A stretch of DNA of 64,000 nt from Pseudomonas pergaminensis (GTDB lineage: Bacteria; Pseudomonadota; Gammaproteobacteria; Pseudomonadales; Pseudomonadaceae): positions 3,038,001-3,102,000 of the forward strand of contig NZ_CP078013.2 of the NCBI RefSeq assembly GCF_024112395.2, in the 5' to 3' direction. A program made the translations under genes and the position numbers. The notes beneath the pieces were generated by a model. The model worked only from the letters and a program-made list of their open reading frames with translations. It ran no database searches and was not told the origin of the DNA. Positions 36,701 to 43,111 of this stretch are shown in pieces (the stretch's first letter is position 1; every line of letters starts with the position of its first letter).

Positions 36701-39667
36701 CTGATTGAAGCAGGTAACCGCCTGGACCTGCTGGCGGGCAATAACATTGTCAATAAATCCGGCGGCATTATCGCCGGACGCGATGTGTCGTTGACGGCCG
36801 TCAACGGCGACGTGATCAACGAACGCAGCGTGACCCGAGCGGGTTATGACGTCGGTTTTTCGAAACAGACTGATTACATCGACAGTGCGGCGCGCATTGA
36901 GGCTGCGAACGACCTCAGCCTCGGCGCGGGTCGCGATGTCACCAGCAAAGGCGGCGTGCTGGAAAGTGGTAATGACACCACGATCGTTGCAGGGCGTGAC
37001 GTCAACCTGATATCTGCGCAGCAGCACGACACCATGAATGGCGGGAAGCGTAATCGTGCCGAGGAAATCACTCAGAGCGGTTCTGACGTAGAAGTAGGGC
37101 GTGACCTGAAAGTCAGCGCGGGGCGTGACTTCACGGCGATCGCCAGCGACATCGAGGCCAAGCGTGATATCTCGATGAGCGCGGGTGGCGACCTGTATCT
37201 GGCGGCAGGTGCAGATGAACAGCACTCTTACAGCAAAACGTCGAGCACCAAACGTCAGGAAGATCACGTCAGTCAAGTCGGTACAACGGTAAGCGCCGGT
37301 CGTGACGTAACTTTAATTGCAGGTAAGGACTTGGCGCTAATTGCCAGTCGTATCAGCGCTGGGGATGAGGCTTATCTGGTCGCAGGTAACAACATAGGAC
37401 TGCTGTCCGCTGAAAACCGCGACTACTCGCTGTACGACATGAAGCGAGGAGGAGGCTTCGGCTCAGGGAAGTCACAACGTGACGAACTCACCAAAGTCAG
37501 CAACGTCGGCAGTGAAATCAAGTCCGGTGGTGACCTTACAATCAAAAGCGTAAGCGATCAGAAGTTTCAAGTTGCCAGGTTAGACAGTGGCGAAGATTTG
37601 ACGATCGTCAGTGGAGGTGCAGTCAGCTTTGAAGGGATGAAGGACCTTCATCAGGAAAGTCATGACAAGAGTAAAAACAGCTTTGCCTGGAATAGCATGA
37701 GCGGTAAGGGCAACACTGATGAAACCTTCAGGCAGACTCAGATGGTTGCCAAGGGAGATATCGTCATCCAGGCAGTAGAAGGTCTGCATATCGATGTAAA
37801 GCAGGTTAGCCAACAGACCGTAAGCCAATCCATTGATGCGATGGTGAAGGCTGACCCCCAACTGGCATGGCTCAAGGAAGCCGAACAACGTGGGGATGTG
37901 GACTGGCGTTTGGTGAAAGAGATACACGAGTCCTACAAATACAGCCATTCAGGGTTAGGAGGCGGGGCGCAGTTAGTCATTGCAATTGTGGTGGCTTATT
38001 TCACGGCGGGACTTGCGAGTGGGTTGATTGGGGCGGGAGCTGAAATTGGTTCAGGCACCGCCATGGCGGCAGCGGGTACGGCATCCGCGTCAGCTGTTGC
38101 AGGTGGCGCGGCAGCCGGTTCAACGGTAGCTGCGGGCTGGGCCAACGTGGCGCTTACTGCGGTAGCAACCAGCGTTGCGAGCAACGCTACCATTAGCTTT
38201 ATCAATAACGGAGGCAATTTAGGTGCGGTGCTTGGGGACATCACGTCCAGCAGTGCACTGAAAAGTTATTTCACTGGCGCTCTTGCGGCAGGGTTTACGG
38301 CAGGGGTCCTGGATCCGGCGTTTGGGGTCACGGGCGATAACCTCAATAAAGTTACGAAGGGATTTGACCTCGGCTCTTTAGCTGATATTGGAAAATTTGC
38401 TGCCTATTCCGGCGCTCAAGGGGTCGCGCAGGCTGCGATTGGCACCGCTATAAAAGGGGGGAGTCTGGGGGATAACCTGAAAAATGCCCTTGGCTCCCAA
38501 CTGCAAAGCACATTGCAGGCGGTTGTTTTCAACGCGGTGGGCGATTACGCCAAAGACAAGGAGTGGGTAGATTCCGGAGGAGAAAAAATTGCGATGCATG
38601 CGTTGGTCGGTGGGTTGTTGAGCCAGGCAGGTGGCGGCAGCTTTGCAACCGGGGCACTTGCTGCGGGCGCCAACGAAGCGCTGGTCACCACACTGTCGAA
38701 AGCAGTGAACAACAACCCCGGTTTGTTGCTTGTGGCATCGCAATTGGTAGGGATCGCTGCGGCAAGCGCTACCGGGGGGGATGTACAAAAGGGCGCGGAT
38801 ATCGCAAAAAGCGCGACGGCATACAACTATCTAAACCACCATGAAGTTGATGATTTGGTCAAGGATTTGAAGGGCTGTCGCAGCGCTGCAGATCCGAAAT
38901 TGTGCCGAACCGATATTGCTGCGCAGTACAAGACGATAAGTGACAAAACGACAAACTCGAAACTCGGTGGATGTGCCGGAGAGACAGGCTGTTTTGAACA
39001 GTTGGAGGTAGTCGATGGAGCTACAAAAGCGCTGGACCAATACGCCTCCGACAAAGACCTTGGACCAGAAGAAAAAAGCATTATTCAAGACTTTCAAGAA
39101 AGTAACTTTCATGATTATGTGATTGCGCGTAACATTTGGTTGTCGGGATTTCTTAAAGAAGTCACACCCATTATTCTCAGTGGCGGTGCAGGTGCGGTCA
39201 CAAAGGCAGAGGGCACTGCAGGGAAAACAGCTGCAGCGGAAACGGAACTTGGCGGGGGTGCAAAAGCAACAGCTACTCCACGCACTCCACTAGCTGGTCC
39301 TACTGAAAACTGGAAAACTTTTGTTAATGCTGAAAAACAGATTCAACTGGAAGCAGGTGCTGGGCAGCGTGTAGATCAAGTGATCAATGAAACTCTATCT
39401 GGTAAGAAAAATTTCACGAGCTCTATGACGCTCACAACCGATGAGGCTCTATCGGCAGGGCAAAAATATCTCGGTCCCGAGTACAGGGAAATCGGTAAGC
39501 CCGGCTCTGGTGTGTTTCACAGCGCTGATGGCACTAAGGAGTTCCGTATCGACTCAGGATCTATATCAGGAGCACACGCTCCGGGAGTTCCGCATGTACA
39601 TTTCGGAGTTAAAGACCCTGTGACTGGAAAATATATTTCTAACAATCATGTTCCCTATGCGGACTAG
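24719..39667 (+). CDS. Filamentous haemagglutinin/CdiA-like giant exoprotein with C-terminal toxin-like module
   Basis: A 4982-residue TpsA exoprotein. An extended signal peptide (to about residue 48, ending PLLAQA) precedes the TPS haemagglutination domain (about 48-210) with NPYGISCNGCGF. Residues about 330-3250 are dense FHA repeats, built from many short LDNxxGxL units arranged in about seven larger blocks. Around 3815-3955 is the pre-FHA2 region (YLLAGLGYNPDDSAKRLGDG), then FHA-2 repeats (about 3958-4295) and a DUF637-like hydrophobic Ala/Gly region (about 4415-4660). Near 4701, AYNYLNHHE stands where VENN motifs usually lie. The last 130 or so residues form a variable tip ending HAPGVPHVHFGVKDPVTGKY then NNHVPYAD, with histidines fitting a nuclease active site. 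The predicted role is surface-displayed contact-dependent inhibition or adhesion. The activity of the tip is inference. Confidence 0.93.
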   Translation: MDVRQFAFLVRQPSAALKSRSTFLGLPKRGVALILANAMFWQPLLAQADGIVVNAPGTTLGQTGNGVPIVNIAAPNANGLSHNQFHDYNVGANGVILNNATDRTQSTQLGGIIVGNPNFRGTAANIILNEVNGGSPSQLRGYTEVAGQSAHVIVANPYGISCNGCGFINTPQATLTTGKAVIENGQINRYQVDQGTVAIEGAGLNASNIDQFEIITRATTINAQIQAKKLTIVAGRNDVDARTLNATARAADGSQAPDLAIDSSALGGMYVGAVKLIGTEAGVGVRLSGDMVAGGDIQIDTAGNVVMGQASAGTAIAVKAASVQTQGAVYAGSDLSVSTQGALTNSQTLAAKNSITLDAGGRLTNSGIIEAGVNADNSRNAQGDVRLSAQAIDNTGKTVIASRDLTLNTGELTNQGGTLSAQRDAQLNTTRLDNQNQGRILSAGNLGINATQLLNSQGGLITSTGNLTAGIGQLINRQGELSSLAQVTLQLNALDNVAGLVSAGQSLSLNVTGQVNNQGGRIAARQSTQLTASGLDNRNGELVATDLVSVTAALDNSSGRIQGDRTLAITSDALTNTLGTLAAGNSLALTAASLDNTQGKLTSDGALTAKIAGQLLNQTGLFAAKGDARLNLGSLDNRQGNVVANNLDLQLDGPLNNQHGTLRAEARFGLKAGEVDNSAGGRISSGQTLTANVVSLDQHNDGRLFGQGDVSLDLNGGHLNNSGGVINAPGRLLLSNLAGVDNTAGEISSSQAFSLAADSLNNAGAKLLSEQALTVRIARALDNTQGLVSANALDLRAGSVDNRGGTLSAGDGLIAQIDGALDNRSGKLLARTATLTSASLDNRQGLLQSDTALNLTSLGAIDNRQGTFSAGQRLDISAASLDNGGGKLVSDGQLTARIAAQLLNRAGLFSAGTFLQVSAASLDNSATGNLNAKGQLAVTLSGALNNDTGTLSSDASLNLKAGQVANSNGGRISSQLQLTASVSGLDQHNGGGLYSQSGVSLDLNHGHLNNQGGLIHAPGALLLSNLASVDNQGGEISSAQALDLTADSLDNRSGKLLSEQGLIVRIARALDNTKGLIASTGLDLRADSLVNAEGELKVRDDVKVLVATALDNRLGKIVGATTALNSQTLDNSAGLLQGDSLLTVSNTGIAINRGGRVISGQRLDLSIGQLDNRGGSVVSAGPMQLRGTTLDNRENGVLNARQSLAVTVDNVDNRGGTVSSVADLNFTGKQFDNSAGGRLLANGALSLTLEQLNNGQGTVRSDNALTLQTTTLNNDSGRISSGAAQQLVTSGALSNRSGELLSAMALTVTSASLDNSGGKLTGDGAVRVTTGALNNRSGGRLTGVDRLDLTAGQVDNRFDGHIASNQALTVSVTDLDQRGGGQLYSLSDLSLDMNHGALNNTGGLIHAPGQLLLKNLSTVANQNGEISSEHAFSVAAQSLDNSNGALLSDQALSLTLDQALINIKGRISAAGLSAQAARLDNTSGVFSSSRDLTLILGADLLNDHGEVSSGGASVVNAMTLNNRNGGQVMGDISLDLTTTGALFNQGGTVGAGQRLNITSASLDNSQSGSLVTDGDLTVKVDGVLDNQSQGAVLAKGVMAIEAGSVDNRAGRLSGQNLLTLRSASLDNRGGAVRANRDVNLQVGQLDNRAGVLNSKQALTITGQSLNNGNGLASAIGPVRLTVDSVDNAKGRIASQDDLNATLGVLNQQDGQLVAQGDLTLKAQSVDNRDGGLLAATKALKLTIDTVDNRAGEISSQQATTLSGQHLDNSGGKLLAGTALELAMAEVINQAKGLVFAQDARFTGTRLDNTDGTFGAQHALAVQLSAGLDNTRGKLSSEGALTLAAQRIDNTGGGISSAGPLTLTSATDLLNNSGTVESAQALALTSASLDNSQGLLKSQGATTLNTGLFNNGVGGRVISADTLDLTATQFNNSGHLASVGILNANLTGLTQLGGAELVSSTQLILDLHNGELVNAGLINAPLLMLNHVASIDNSDGEISSQNAFALAAKNLTNNNGKLISNQALTLRVEQLLANVKGHINAASLDARSTRLDNTDGLLSGRGEVTLSASELIDNTRGSVIADGSLLLTGAALDNRTGEIAGKAQVTVNVDRLDNRNGKLISTDALQLRGATLDNRNGLAGATKALNIEVGSIDNRAGELTGNADMTVTGQSLNNSDKGVVFAGAALSLAVDQVINRTLGELNGQRLNLTGTSLDNTGGKLLSQQPLVLALAGDLDNSQGVLSSEGALDVKARSLNNSQGSLSSAKGLSVAVSGTLNNQQGKLVTDGGLTLGSASLGNQQGVISGKGPVVLTTGELNNQAGRLNSGDTLTLTTAQLNNGGSIGSAKALTASVSGLAQQGGKLFSNAGLSLDLNNGQLDNQGGLINAAGPLLLNRLATVANNNGEISSGQAFTLAAQSLDNSNGKLLSNQALIVRVDQALSNVKGLFGSASLDAHAAAVDNRGGTLTSRGDLRLTSDGLLSNGDRGLINAAQALNVRSADLNNQNGSLLGGAVTLNAMALDNTASGLINSQSSLNLTAASLNTGTGGEVSAKGAMTLGLTALAVAGGRIIGEQGMSLDLNGSDLDNRNGLILANGPLTLNNLRDLNNSNGEISSQQGFSLTARSLDNSGGKLISSQTLGVNAASLNNSAKGLLSGAQGLNVSGGNLDNRDHGTLVSRNGSIDMRLSGTLQNNTEGALVSQGRLDVSAASVDNRGSGVLSSGAGQTLAVTGALVNGDGGLIESGDTLGVQAATLANQGTINAQRAFTFTGTDLTNNGGSLLSNGQVTLDLLGNLNNSGGKIASVGPLLLQRANQVYNDADGKIISQSLLTLLAGGLDNSERGTIAGKERVVITTAGIVQNHTDGLIYSQDADVQLNAAGLNNAKGNVQGQTGLGLGINGDVDNRGGTLASLKGLLDARLTGGLNNGGGIIQAQGLNLIANRVDNQTGRIAAQTGDAVINASAFANANGGVYAKGLVRVAGQTLDNSAGQIAGGVIDLSATGALTNRAGVVESDSTLSVVADSVDNGAGKLRALGGGGKTLFQIGNLFNNRNGVVETANTDLTLAANSFLNSDGRLLHVGDGNFDISLPNVTGAGGSIVTRGGLTLNADTWSNSSVIQAGRLNVNVNNFTQTDTGQLLASTRLEGKGGNWTNNGLIASDGSMALQLTGTYQGNGKVSSVGALDMSAAQLTLTELASIAAGGATTINAAGQLTNRGRLTSNSALTVNAGDVTNFGTLASGQNLLINAQTLTNDLIRQNQGSLLLSGGDMKLQVGTLTNRYSDIYSLVGVEVGGYNGAERATRVDNLSGRIESTGDMSLKSAVVTNKMESFSVKTTNAVSANIGVRCFGCNSAGQNGVFSSHLVWQQNFNVESTGEQVVANIVSGKKLSVLGDKFENFNSAVSAVGDINIAVADFNNTASSLGSYQSLKYINMQPGVGLWSRIFAYNAANDPTYNRTIHFWNAAEQETIVGLKQPTDRNQTIATYKLNFGPKGGVGASVPKANFIPGVTVQAPAEILGATPFAEKIIAAAGATFLPAIIQAGGNVSINATNKITNGVERSFVTTATGAPRSTNTQAAGTGNTTVINLNRQLPPDLAQRKVDPLTLPGFSLPSGQNGLFRVSGQGTATQQTAQSGTGSQSWTMGGADVSLAQRQQALAESQGRTLQLDGATQVTTSTRQVSVASREAGGITAEARAINASGTGSADTVTGLPGRTSGADITRLDGITAANQAGTPAVNGIDLAGLNPSDRDPSAAVTTPAGTPTLVVPGVSTVDRNTRVSANQAGDFNLPGITPLAATTAGASGTVSGQTLNRVQGLPGSKVVSQPHKYLIETNPVLTDLKQFMSSDYLLAGLGYNPDDSAKRLGDGLYEQRLIQQAIVDRTGQRFIDGKTSDEAVFRYLMDNAIRSKQSLDLSVGVSLTGQQVAALTHDIVWLEEQVVNGEKVLVPVVYLAQADNRLAPNGALIVGQDVSLIAGKNLENAGTLRASNNLSAVAGNDLINSGLIEAGNRLDLLAGNNIVNKSGGIIAGRDVSLTAVNGDVINERSVTRAGYDVGFSKQTDYIDSAARIEAANDLSLGAGRDVTSKGGVLESGNDTTIVAGRDVNLISAQQHDTMNGGKRNRAEEITQSGSDVEVGRDLKVSAGRDFTAIASDIEAKRDISMSAGGDLYLAAGADEQHSYSKTSSTKRQEDHVSQVGTTVSAGRDVTLIAGKDLALIASRISAGDEAYLVAGNNIGLLSAENRDYSLYDMKRGGGFGSGKSQRDELTKVSNVGSEIKSGGDLTIKSVSDQKFQVARLDSGEDLTIVSGGAVSFEGMKDLHQESHDKSKNSFAWNSMSGKGNTDETFRQTQMVAKGDIVIQAVEGLHIDVKQVSQQTVSQSIDAMVKADPQLAWLKEAEQRGDVDWRLVKEIHESYKYSHSGLGGGAQLVIAIVVAYFTAGLASGLIGAGAEIGSGTAMAAAGTASASAVAGGAAAGSTVAAGWANVALTAVATSVASNATISFINNGGNLGAVLGDITSSSALKSYFTGALAAGFTAGVLDPAFGVTGDNLNKVTKGFDLGSLADIGKFAAYSGAQGVAQAAIGTAIKGGSLGDNLKNALGSQLQSTLQAVVFNAVGDYAKDKEWVDSGGEKIAMHALVGGLLSQAGGGSFATGALAAGANEALVTTLSKAVNNNPGLLLVASQLVGIAAASATGGDVQKGADIAKSATAYNYLNHHEVDDLVKDLKGCRSAADPKLCRTDIAAQYKTISDKTTNSKLGGCAGETGCFEQLEVVDGATKALDQYASDKDLGPEEKSIIQDFQESNFHDYVIARNIWLSGFLKEVTPIILSGGAGAVTKAEGTAGKTAAAETELGGGAKATATPRTPLAGPTENWKTFVNAEKQIQLEAGAGQRVDQVINETLSGKKNFTSSMTLTTDEALSAGQKYLGPEYREIGKPGSGVFHSADGTKEFRIDSGSISGAHAPGVPHVHFGVKDPVTGKYISNNHVPYAD

Positions 39668-39670
39668 GAT

Positions 39671-39880
39671 ATGGATATGTCTATCGTTCGGAAGGGTATT
39701 GTTATCACTGGCGAATATTCTGGTTGGGAAATTGTTGTTGCGGACGACCGTGATGGCGACACTGGCGGGTATTATCTTTACTTGAAGAAAAGTGATGTTG
39801 AAGGGTTTGACTACTGGTTCGAGCATGAGGCAGGGCTTCAGGCTCAGCTAGTTGATTTTGAGGTGGAGTGGATAGTTTAG
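39671..39880 (+). CDS. Candidate immunity protein for the exoprotein tip
   Basis: A 69-residue acidic protein that starts three bases after the stop of the giant exoprotein (an alternative ATG at 39677 has a better-spaced AGGA). It is rich in D and E and in aromatic residues (DDRDGDTGGYYLYLKKSDVE, DYWFEHE), with no signal peptide, so it should stay in the cytoplasm. Position, size and charge are those of an immunity protein that neutralises the toxin tip in the producing cell. I do not recognise the family; the assignment rests on context. Base composition is clearly less GC-rich than the exoprotein body, like the tip itself, as expected for an exchangeable toxin-immunity cassette. Confidence 0.72.
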   Translation: MDMSIVRKGIVITGEYSGWEIVVADDRDGDTGGYYLYLKKSDVEGFDYWFEHEAGLQAQLVDFEVEWIV

Positions 39881-39904
39881 TAAGTTAATTAGCATGGCTT
39901 TTAT

Positions 39905-40270
39905 TTGGCCGTCGGTGCAAAAAAAATAGTTAATGCCACTTCCCATAAGGCTGACGATATTCGTTTTTCGCAGAATACCGTTACATTCAATAAGACAGAT
40001 AAAGATGGGGGAGCTTTCACTTATAGCGATCTAGTGAAAAGTATGAAGTCTAATGGGTGGAAGGGCGATCCGGTGGATGTGGTAAGGATGCCTGATGGGA
40101 AGTTGAGCTCTATTGACAACACTCGTATTGCTGCGGCCAGGGAGGCAGGGATAGATGTCAAAGCAACAGTTAGAGGGTTTGATGATTTGCTTAGCGCCTC
40201 TGAGATAAAGCGATTTACAATTCCCAAGAAAGGATTTGTTCCCAAAATGTCGGCGCTGATTGAAAACTGA
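39905..40270 (+). pseudogene. Orphan toxin tip (spare CdiA/Rhs C-terminal module), cut by an IS
   Basis: A frame of about 120 residues without a convincing start (TTG 39905 is the first possibility; stop TAG at 39890). The core (VTFNKTDKDGGAFTYSDLVK, GWKGDPVDVVRMPDGKLSSI, DNTRIAAAREAGIDVKATVR) resembles a ParB-nuclease-like C-terminal domain that I associate with Rhs and haemagglutinin toxins. It is not joined to the exoprotein and follows the immunity candidate, the usual place for a silent spare toxin tip. The IS21-family element begins at 40248, so the last eight residues (MSALIEN and the stop) come from the IS and the natural end and its immunity gene are missing. Confidence 0.68.
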
Positions 40271-40416
40271 CCCACCCTGCCGATTGAAAAATGACCCAGG
40301 ACGGATTGCTGATTTTTGCCCCAGCAATTGTGGATAAGCTTAGCAGTCGTGATCCGGTTGACGATGCATCAAGCCCCGCCACATGTAGGCATGCAGCAGG
40401 GCGCTTATGACGCGGA

Positions 40417-41220
40417 TCAAAACGGCTGATCGTCCTCGTTATCATCTCCATCCTTGCGCTTTCGTTCTCGTGATTTGATCTTTGTCTGGGCGGCCAAGGT
40501 GCTGTGTTGAAGGCGGTAAGACTCGTTGCCCGTTTCGACGATGTGGCAGTGGTGTGTCAGCCGATCCAGCAACGCCGTAGTCATCTTGGCATCACCAAAT
40601 ACGCTCGACCATTCTGAGAAGCTGAGGTTGGTGGTGATAACCACGTTGGTGTGCTCGTACAGTTTGGACAGCAGGTGAAATAACAGAGCGCCGCCACTCT
40701 GGCTGAAGGGCAAATACCCCAGCTCATCAAGTATCACCAGGTCTGTGCGAAGCAGCCCCTGGGCGATCCGTCCTGCCTTGCCATCGTACTTTTCACGCTC
40801 CAGCAGATTCACCAGATCCACCGTAGAAAAGAAGCGCACGCGTTTGTTGTGGGTCGTGATTCCGGATACAGCCAAGGCACTGGCCAGGTGTGTTTTTCCA
40901 GTTCCCGGCCCACCAATGAACACGACATTCTGCGCGGTCTCAGTGAATGCCAAGCTGGATAGATCGCTGACCAACCGGGCATCAGCGCTGGAAGCGCTGA
41001 AGTCAAAGCCGGCTAAATCACGGTGCATGGGGAGTTTTGCCATGTTCATCTGGTGGTTCACCGAGCGCACCGCGCGATCCGCCTGTTCCTGTTGAAGCAG
41101 ATGCTCCAGCAGCCATTTCGATGAAGCCGTCGAGGCGGCTCCTTGAGAGACCAGTTCGTCCCAAGCACTGGCCATGCCGTGCAGGCGCAGTTCTTTGAGT
41201 TCTGTCATTAAGTCACGCAT
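40417..41220 (-). CDS. istB: IS21-family helper ATPase IstB
   Basis: A 267-residue AAA+ transposition helper protein. The start at 41220 ([20 protein letters not shown]) has GAGGAG upstream and overlaps the istA stop, the usual coupled arrangement. Walker A is visible as [11 protein letters not shown], Walker B as [12 protein letters not shown], and sensor-1 as VVITTNLSF. IstB selects target DNA and stimulates the IstA transposase. It appears intact, but with istA broken the element could move only if IstA came from elsewhere. Confidence 0.93.
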   Translation of the reverse strand: MRDLMTELKELRLHGMASAWDELVSQGAASTASSKWLLEHLLQQEQADRAVRSVNHQMNMAKLPMHRDLAGFDFSASSADARLVSDLSSLAFTETAQNVVFIGGPGTGKTHLASALAVSGITTHNKRVRFFSTVDLVNLLEREKYDGKAGRIAQGLLRTDLVILDELGYLPFSQSGGALLFHLLSKLYEHTNVVITTNLSFSEWSSVFGDAKMTTALLDRLTHHCHIVETGNESYRLQHSTLAAQTKIKSRERKRKDGDDNEDDQPF

Positions 41221-42711
41221 TGCGGTTCTCCTCATCGGTCGTACGGAGCCGGTCGTAGCGAGCCGTATTGGCAACAGGCGCCACCTTGAGTTGCAGGCTG
41301 GTTTCTACGCAGGGAGGTGGTGCCGTGGAGGTCAGGCGGGCAAGAACATTGAGGATGTGATCGGCGCTCAGACTTCCCGATTCAAGTACCAGCTCCACGG
41401 CCACCAGCACCGGTTCGAGACCGGCGATAGGCACAGCAGCCAGTACCTGCATCATGATTCGATCACCGTTGGTGTGACGCCTCAGTCCCCGCTTGAGAAG
41501 CAGCAACGGCTTCGGTAGATCGGCAAATGGCGCGCCATTACGCAGTGCACCGGGCTTGCGTTCGATAAGCGGGATGTAATGCTGCCAGTCAAAACTGGCC
41601 TGATCTCGATCAAAGAGGCGCTCGTGACTGGCAATCACCGTTTCATCGGCGATGACCACGATCCGGGATGGATAAAGACGACTGCTAACCCACTGGCCGA
41701 CGCGCTCACATGGCACTGAATAGCGATTTCGCGCCACGCTAATCAGGCAGGTGCTGGAGACCCGCACGGTACGTTCGACGTAGCCATCAAACGCTGTCGG
41801 CATCGGCATCATTTCGACCCGCTCCAGCTCCAAGACCTCCGCCACCGTCAGCCCGTTGTACTGCGGATGCACCAGCTCGCTCCAGAGTTTCCGGCAGCGT
41901 TGACCGAGCCAGATATTCAGTTCTTCAAAGGTGTGGAACATGCAGTTTTGAGCATCGAGCCAGATACGCCGCCGGCTGTCCTGTACGTTCTTTTCGACGA
42001 TGCCCTTTTTCCCAGCCGGAGGCTACGTTGCAGAAGTCGGGATCGAACAAGTAGTGGGCACACATGACAGCAAACCGGGCATTCACCGTGCGGCCTTTGC
42101 CTTTGTTGACCTTGTCGACAGCCGTTTTCATGTTGTCGTAAATGCCGCGACGCGGCACTCCGCCAAGCGCTTCAAACGAGCGTGTATGAGCGTCGAACAA
42201 CATTTCGTGCCCTTGGCTGGGATAAGCAACCAACCAGAACGCACGACTGGCACACAGCTTCATGCGGGAGACCTGGATGCGTCGAAACAGGCCGCCGATA
42301 GCAGACCTTCTTCGCTCCAGTCAAATTGAAAGGCCTCACCCAGAGCAAAAGTCAGTGGCACAAAAGCGCGTAAAAACTTGCCTTGCTCACCTCGCCAAGA
42401 GCTTACAAACGCCGTGAGCTGGCTGTAGCCGCCGTCGTAACCCTCGGCCTTGATCTGCTCGAAAAGCGCTTTAGCGCTCCTGCGGTTGTGTTTTGGCCGG
42501 AACGAATCGGCCTTGAGCGCCTGTTCCAGCGTCTCGTGGAAAGGGCTGAGTTTGTTGAAGGTTGCGCACCGTTGGTACGCCGGCTGAGTGGCTTCGGGCG
42601 CTCTGACCCATTTCGGATGGTGTTTCTAGAAAGCCCGGTACGCTTGGCTATCTGATGCAGCGAGAGCTTGTCGCGGAAGTACATCCGCCGGATTTTTCCC
42701 AACATTTCCAT
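41213..42711 (-). pseudogene. istA: IstA transposase, broken by at least three small indels
   Basis: The IS21-family transposase reads in pieces. From 42711, MEMLGKIRRMYFRDKLSLHQ continues to TGLSRNTIR, where the frame is lost (about 42600). A second loss falls after FDWSEEGLL (about 42300), just before a frame reading MKLCASRAFWLVAYPSQGHE, and a third at a five-A run after NVASGWEK (about 42005). The frame then resumes to the stop at 41213 (FEELNIWLGQRCRKLWSELV). Each break is explained by one missing or extra base. The helix-turn-helix and most of the catalytic core remain recognisable. As read, no functional transposase can be made. Confidence 0.85.
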
Positions 42712-42834
42712 GCTGATCACCCTGTGTTCTCCTGCTCGAAAAGTGAGCAGAAGCAGTTGAACACCTGGGTCAGTTTTCAGTCGGCAGAACAGCCTCTACT
42801 GGGTCAGCTTTCGGTCAGCGGCAACAGAGTGGGG

Positions 42835-42922
42835 AACCACTGCCGTATAGGCAGCTCAGAAATTACTGTTGATGTCAGCAAGGATCTGTTGAGAATTCAC
42901 TGCCGTACAGGCAGCGGGACCT
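42835..42922. CRISPR. Relic type I-F CRISPR mini-array (two degenerate repeats, one 32-base spacer)
   Basis: Two 28-base units at 42835-42862 and 42895-42922 enclose exactly 32 bases, giving the 60-base period of type I-F arrays. The first unit keeps the CTGCCGTATAGGCAGCT stem-loop core and the AGAAA end of the I-F repeat consensus I remember and differs at about four positions. The second keeps TTCACTGCCG and AGGCAGC, but its last seven bases have diverged, as terminal repeats do. No third repeat and no cas gene is nearby. The IS21-family element ends eight bases to the left. It is probably a fossil. Confidence 0.72.
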
Positions 42923-43111
42923 TGGTCAGGCTTGGTATAGAGCTTTATGGTGAGCAGGTTTGTTCCGTTAGATTGTTATTCCTGTGATACTGAATGGCCA
43001 TATTTCGCCTCACCGGTTGTCGCCAAACACTTTGATGATGCCGGCAGTTCATTGCTGTCTGCTTAGCTCGGAAGAGGGACGACGTAGCCATAAACGACTA
43101 AAGGACACTAT

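Larger units (their letters stand above)
40248..42826. mobile_element. IS21-family insertion sequence with degenerate istA
   Basis: Both ends begin TGT and share about 27 bases of imperfect inverted repeat (left end 40248 onward, right end read backward from 42826), with a second inner TGACCCA copy near each end, as is usual in IS21 elements. It contains istB (intact) and istA (broken), both on the minus strand. The flanking five bases on the two sides do not match, so no target duplication is visible. That suggests later deletion or recombination through the element. Confidence 0.88.
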
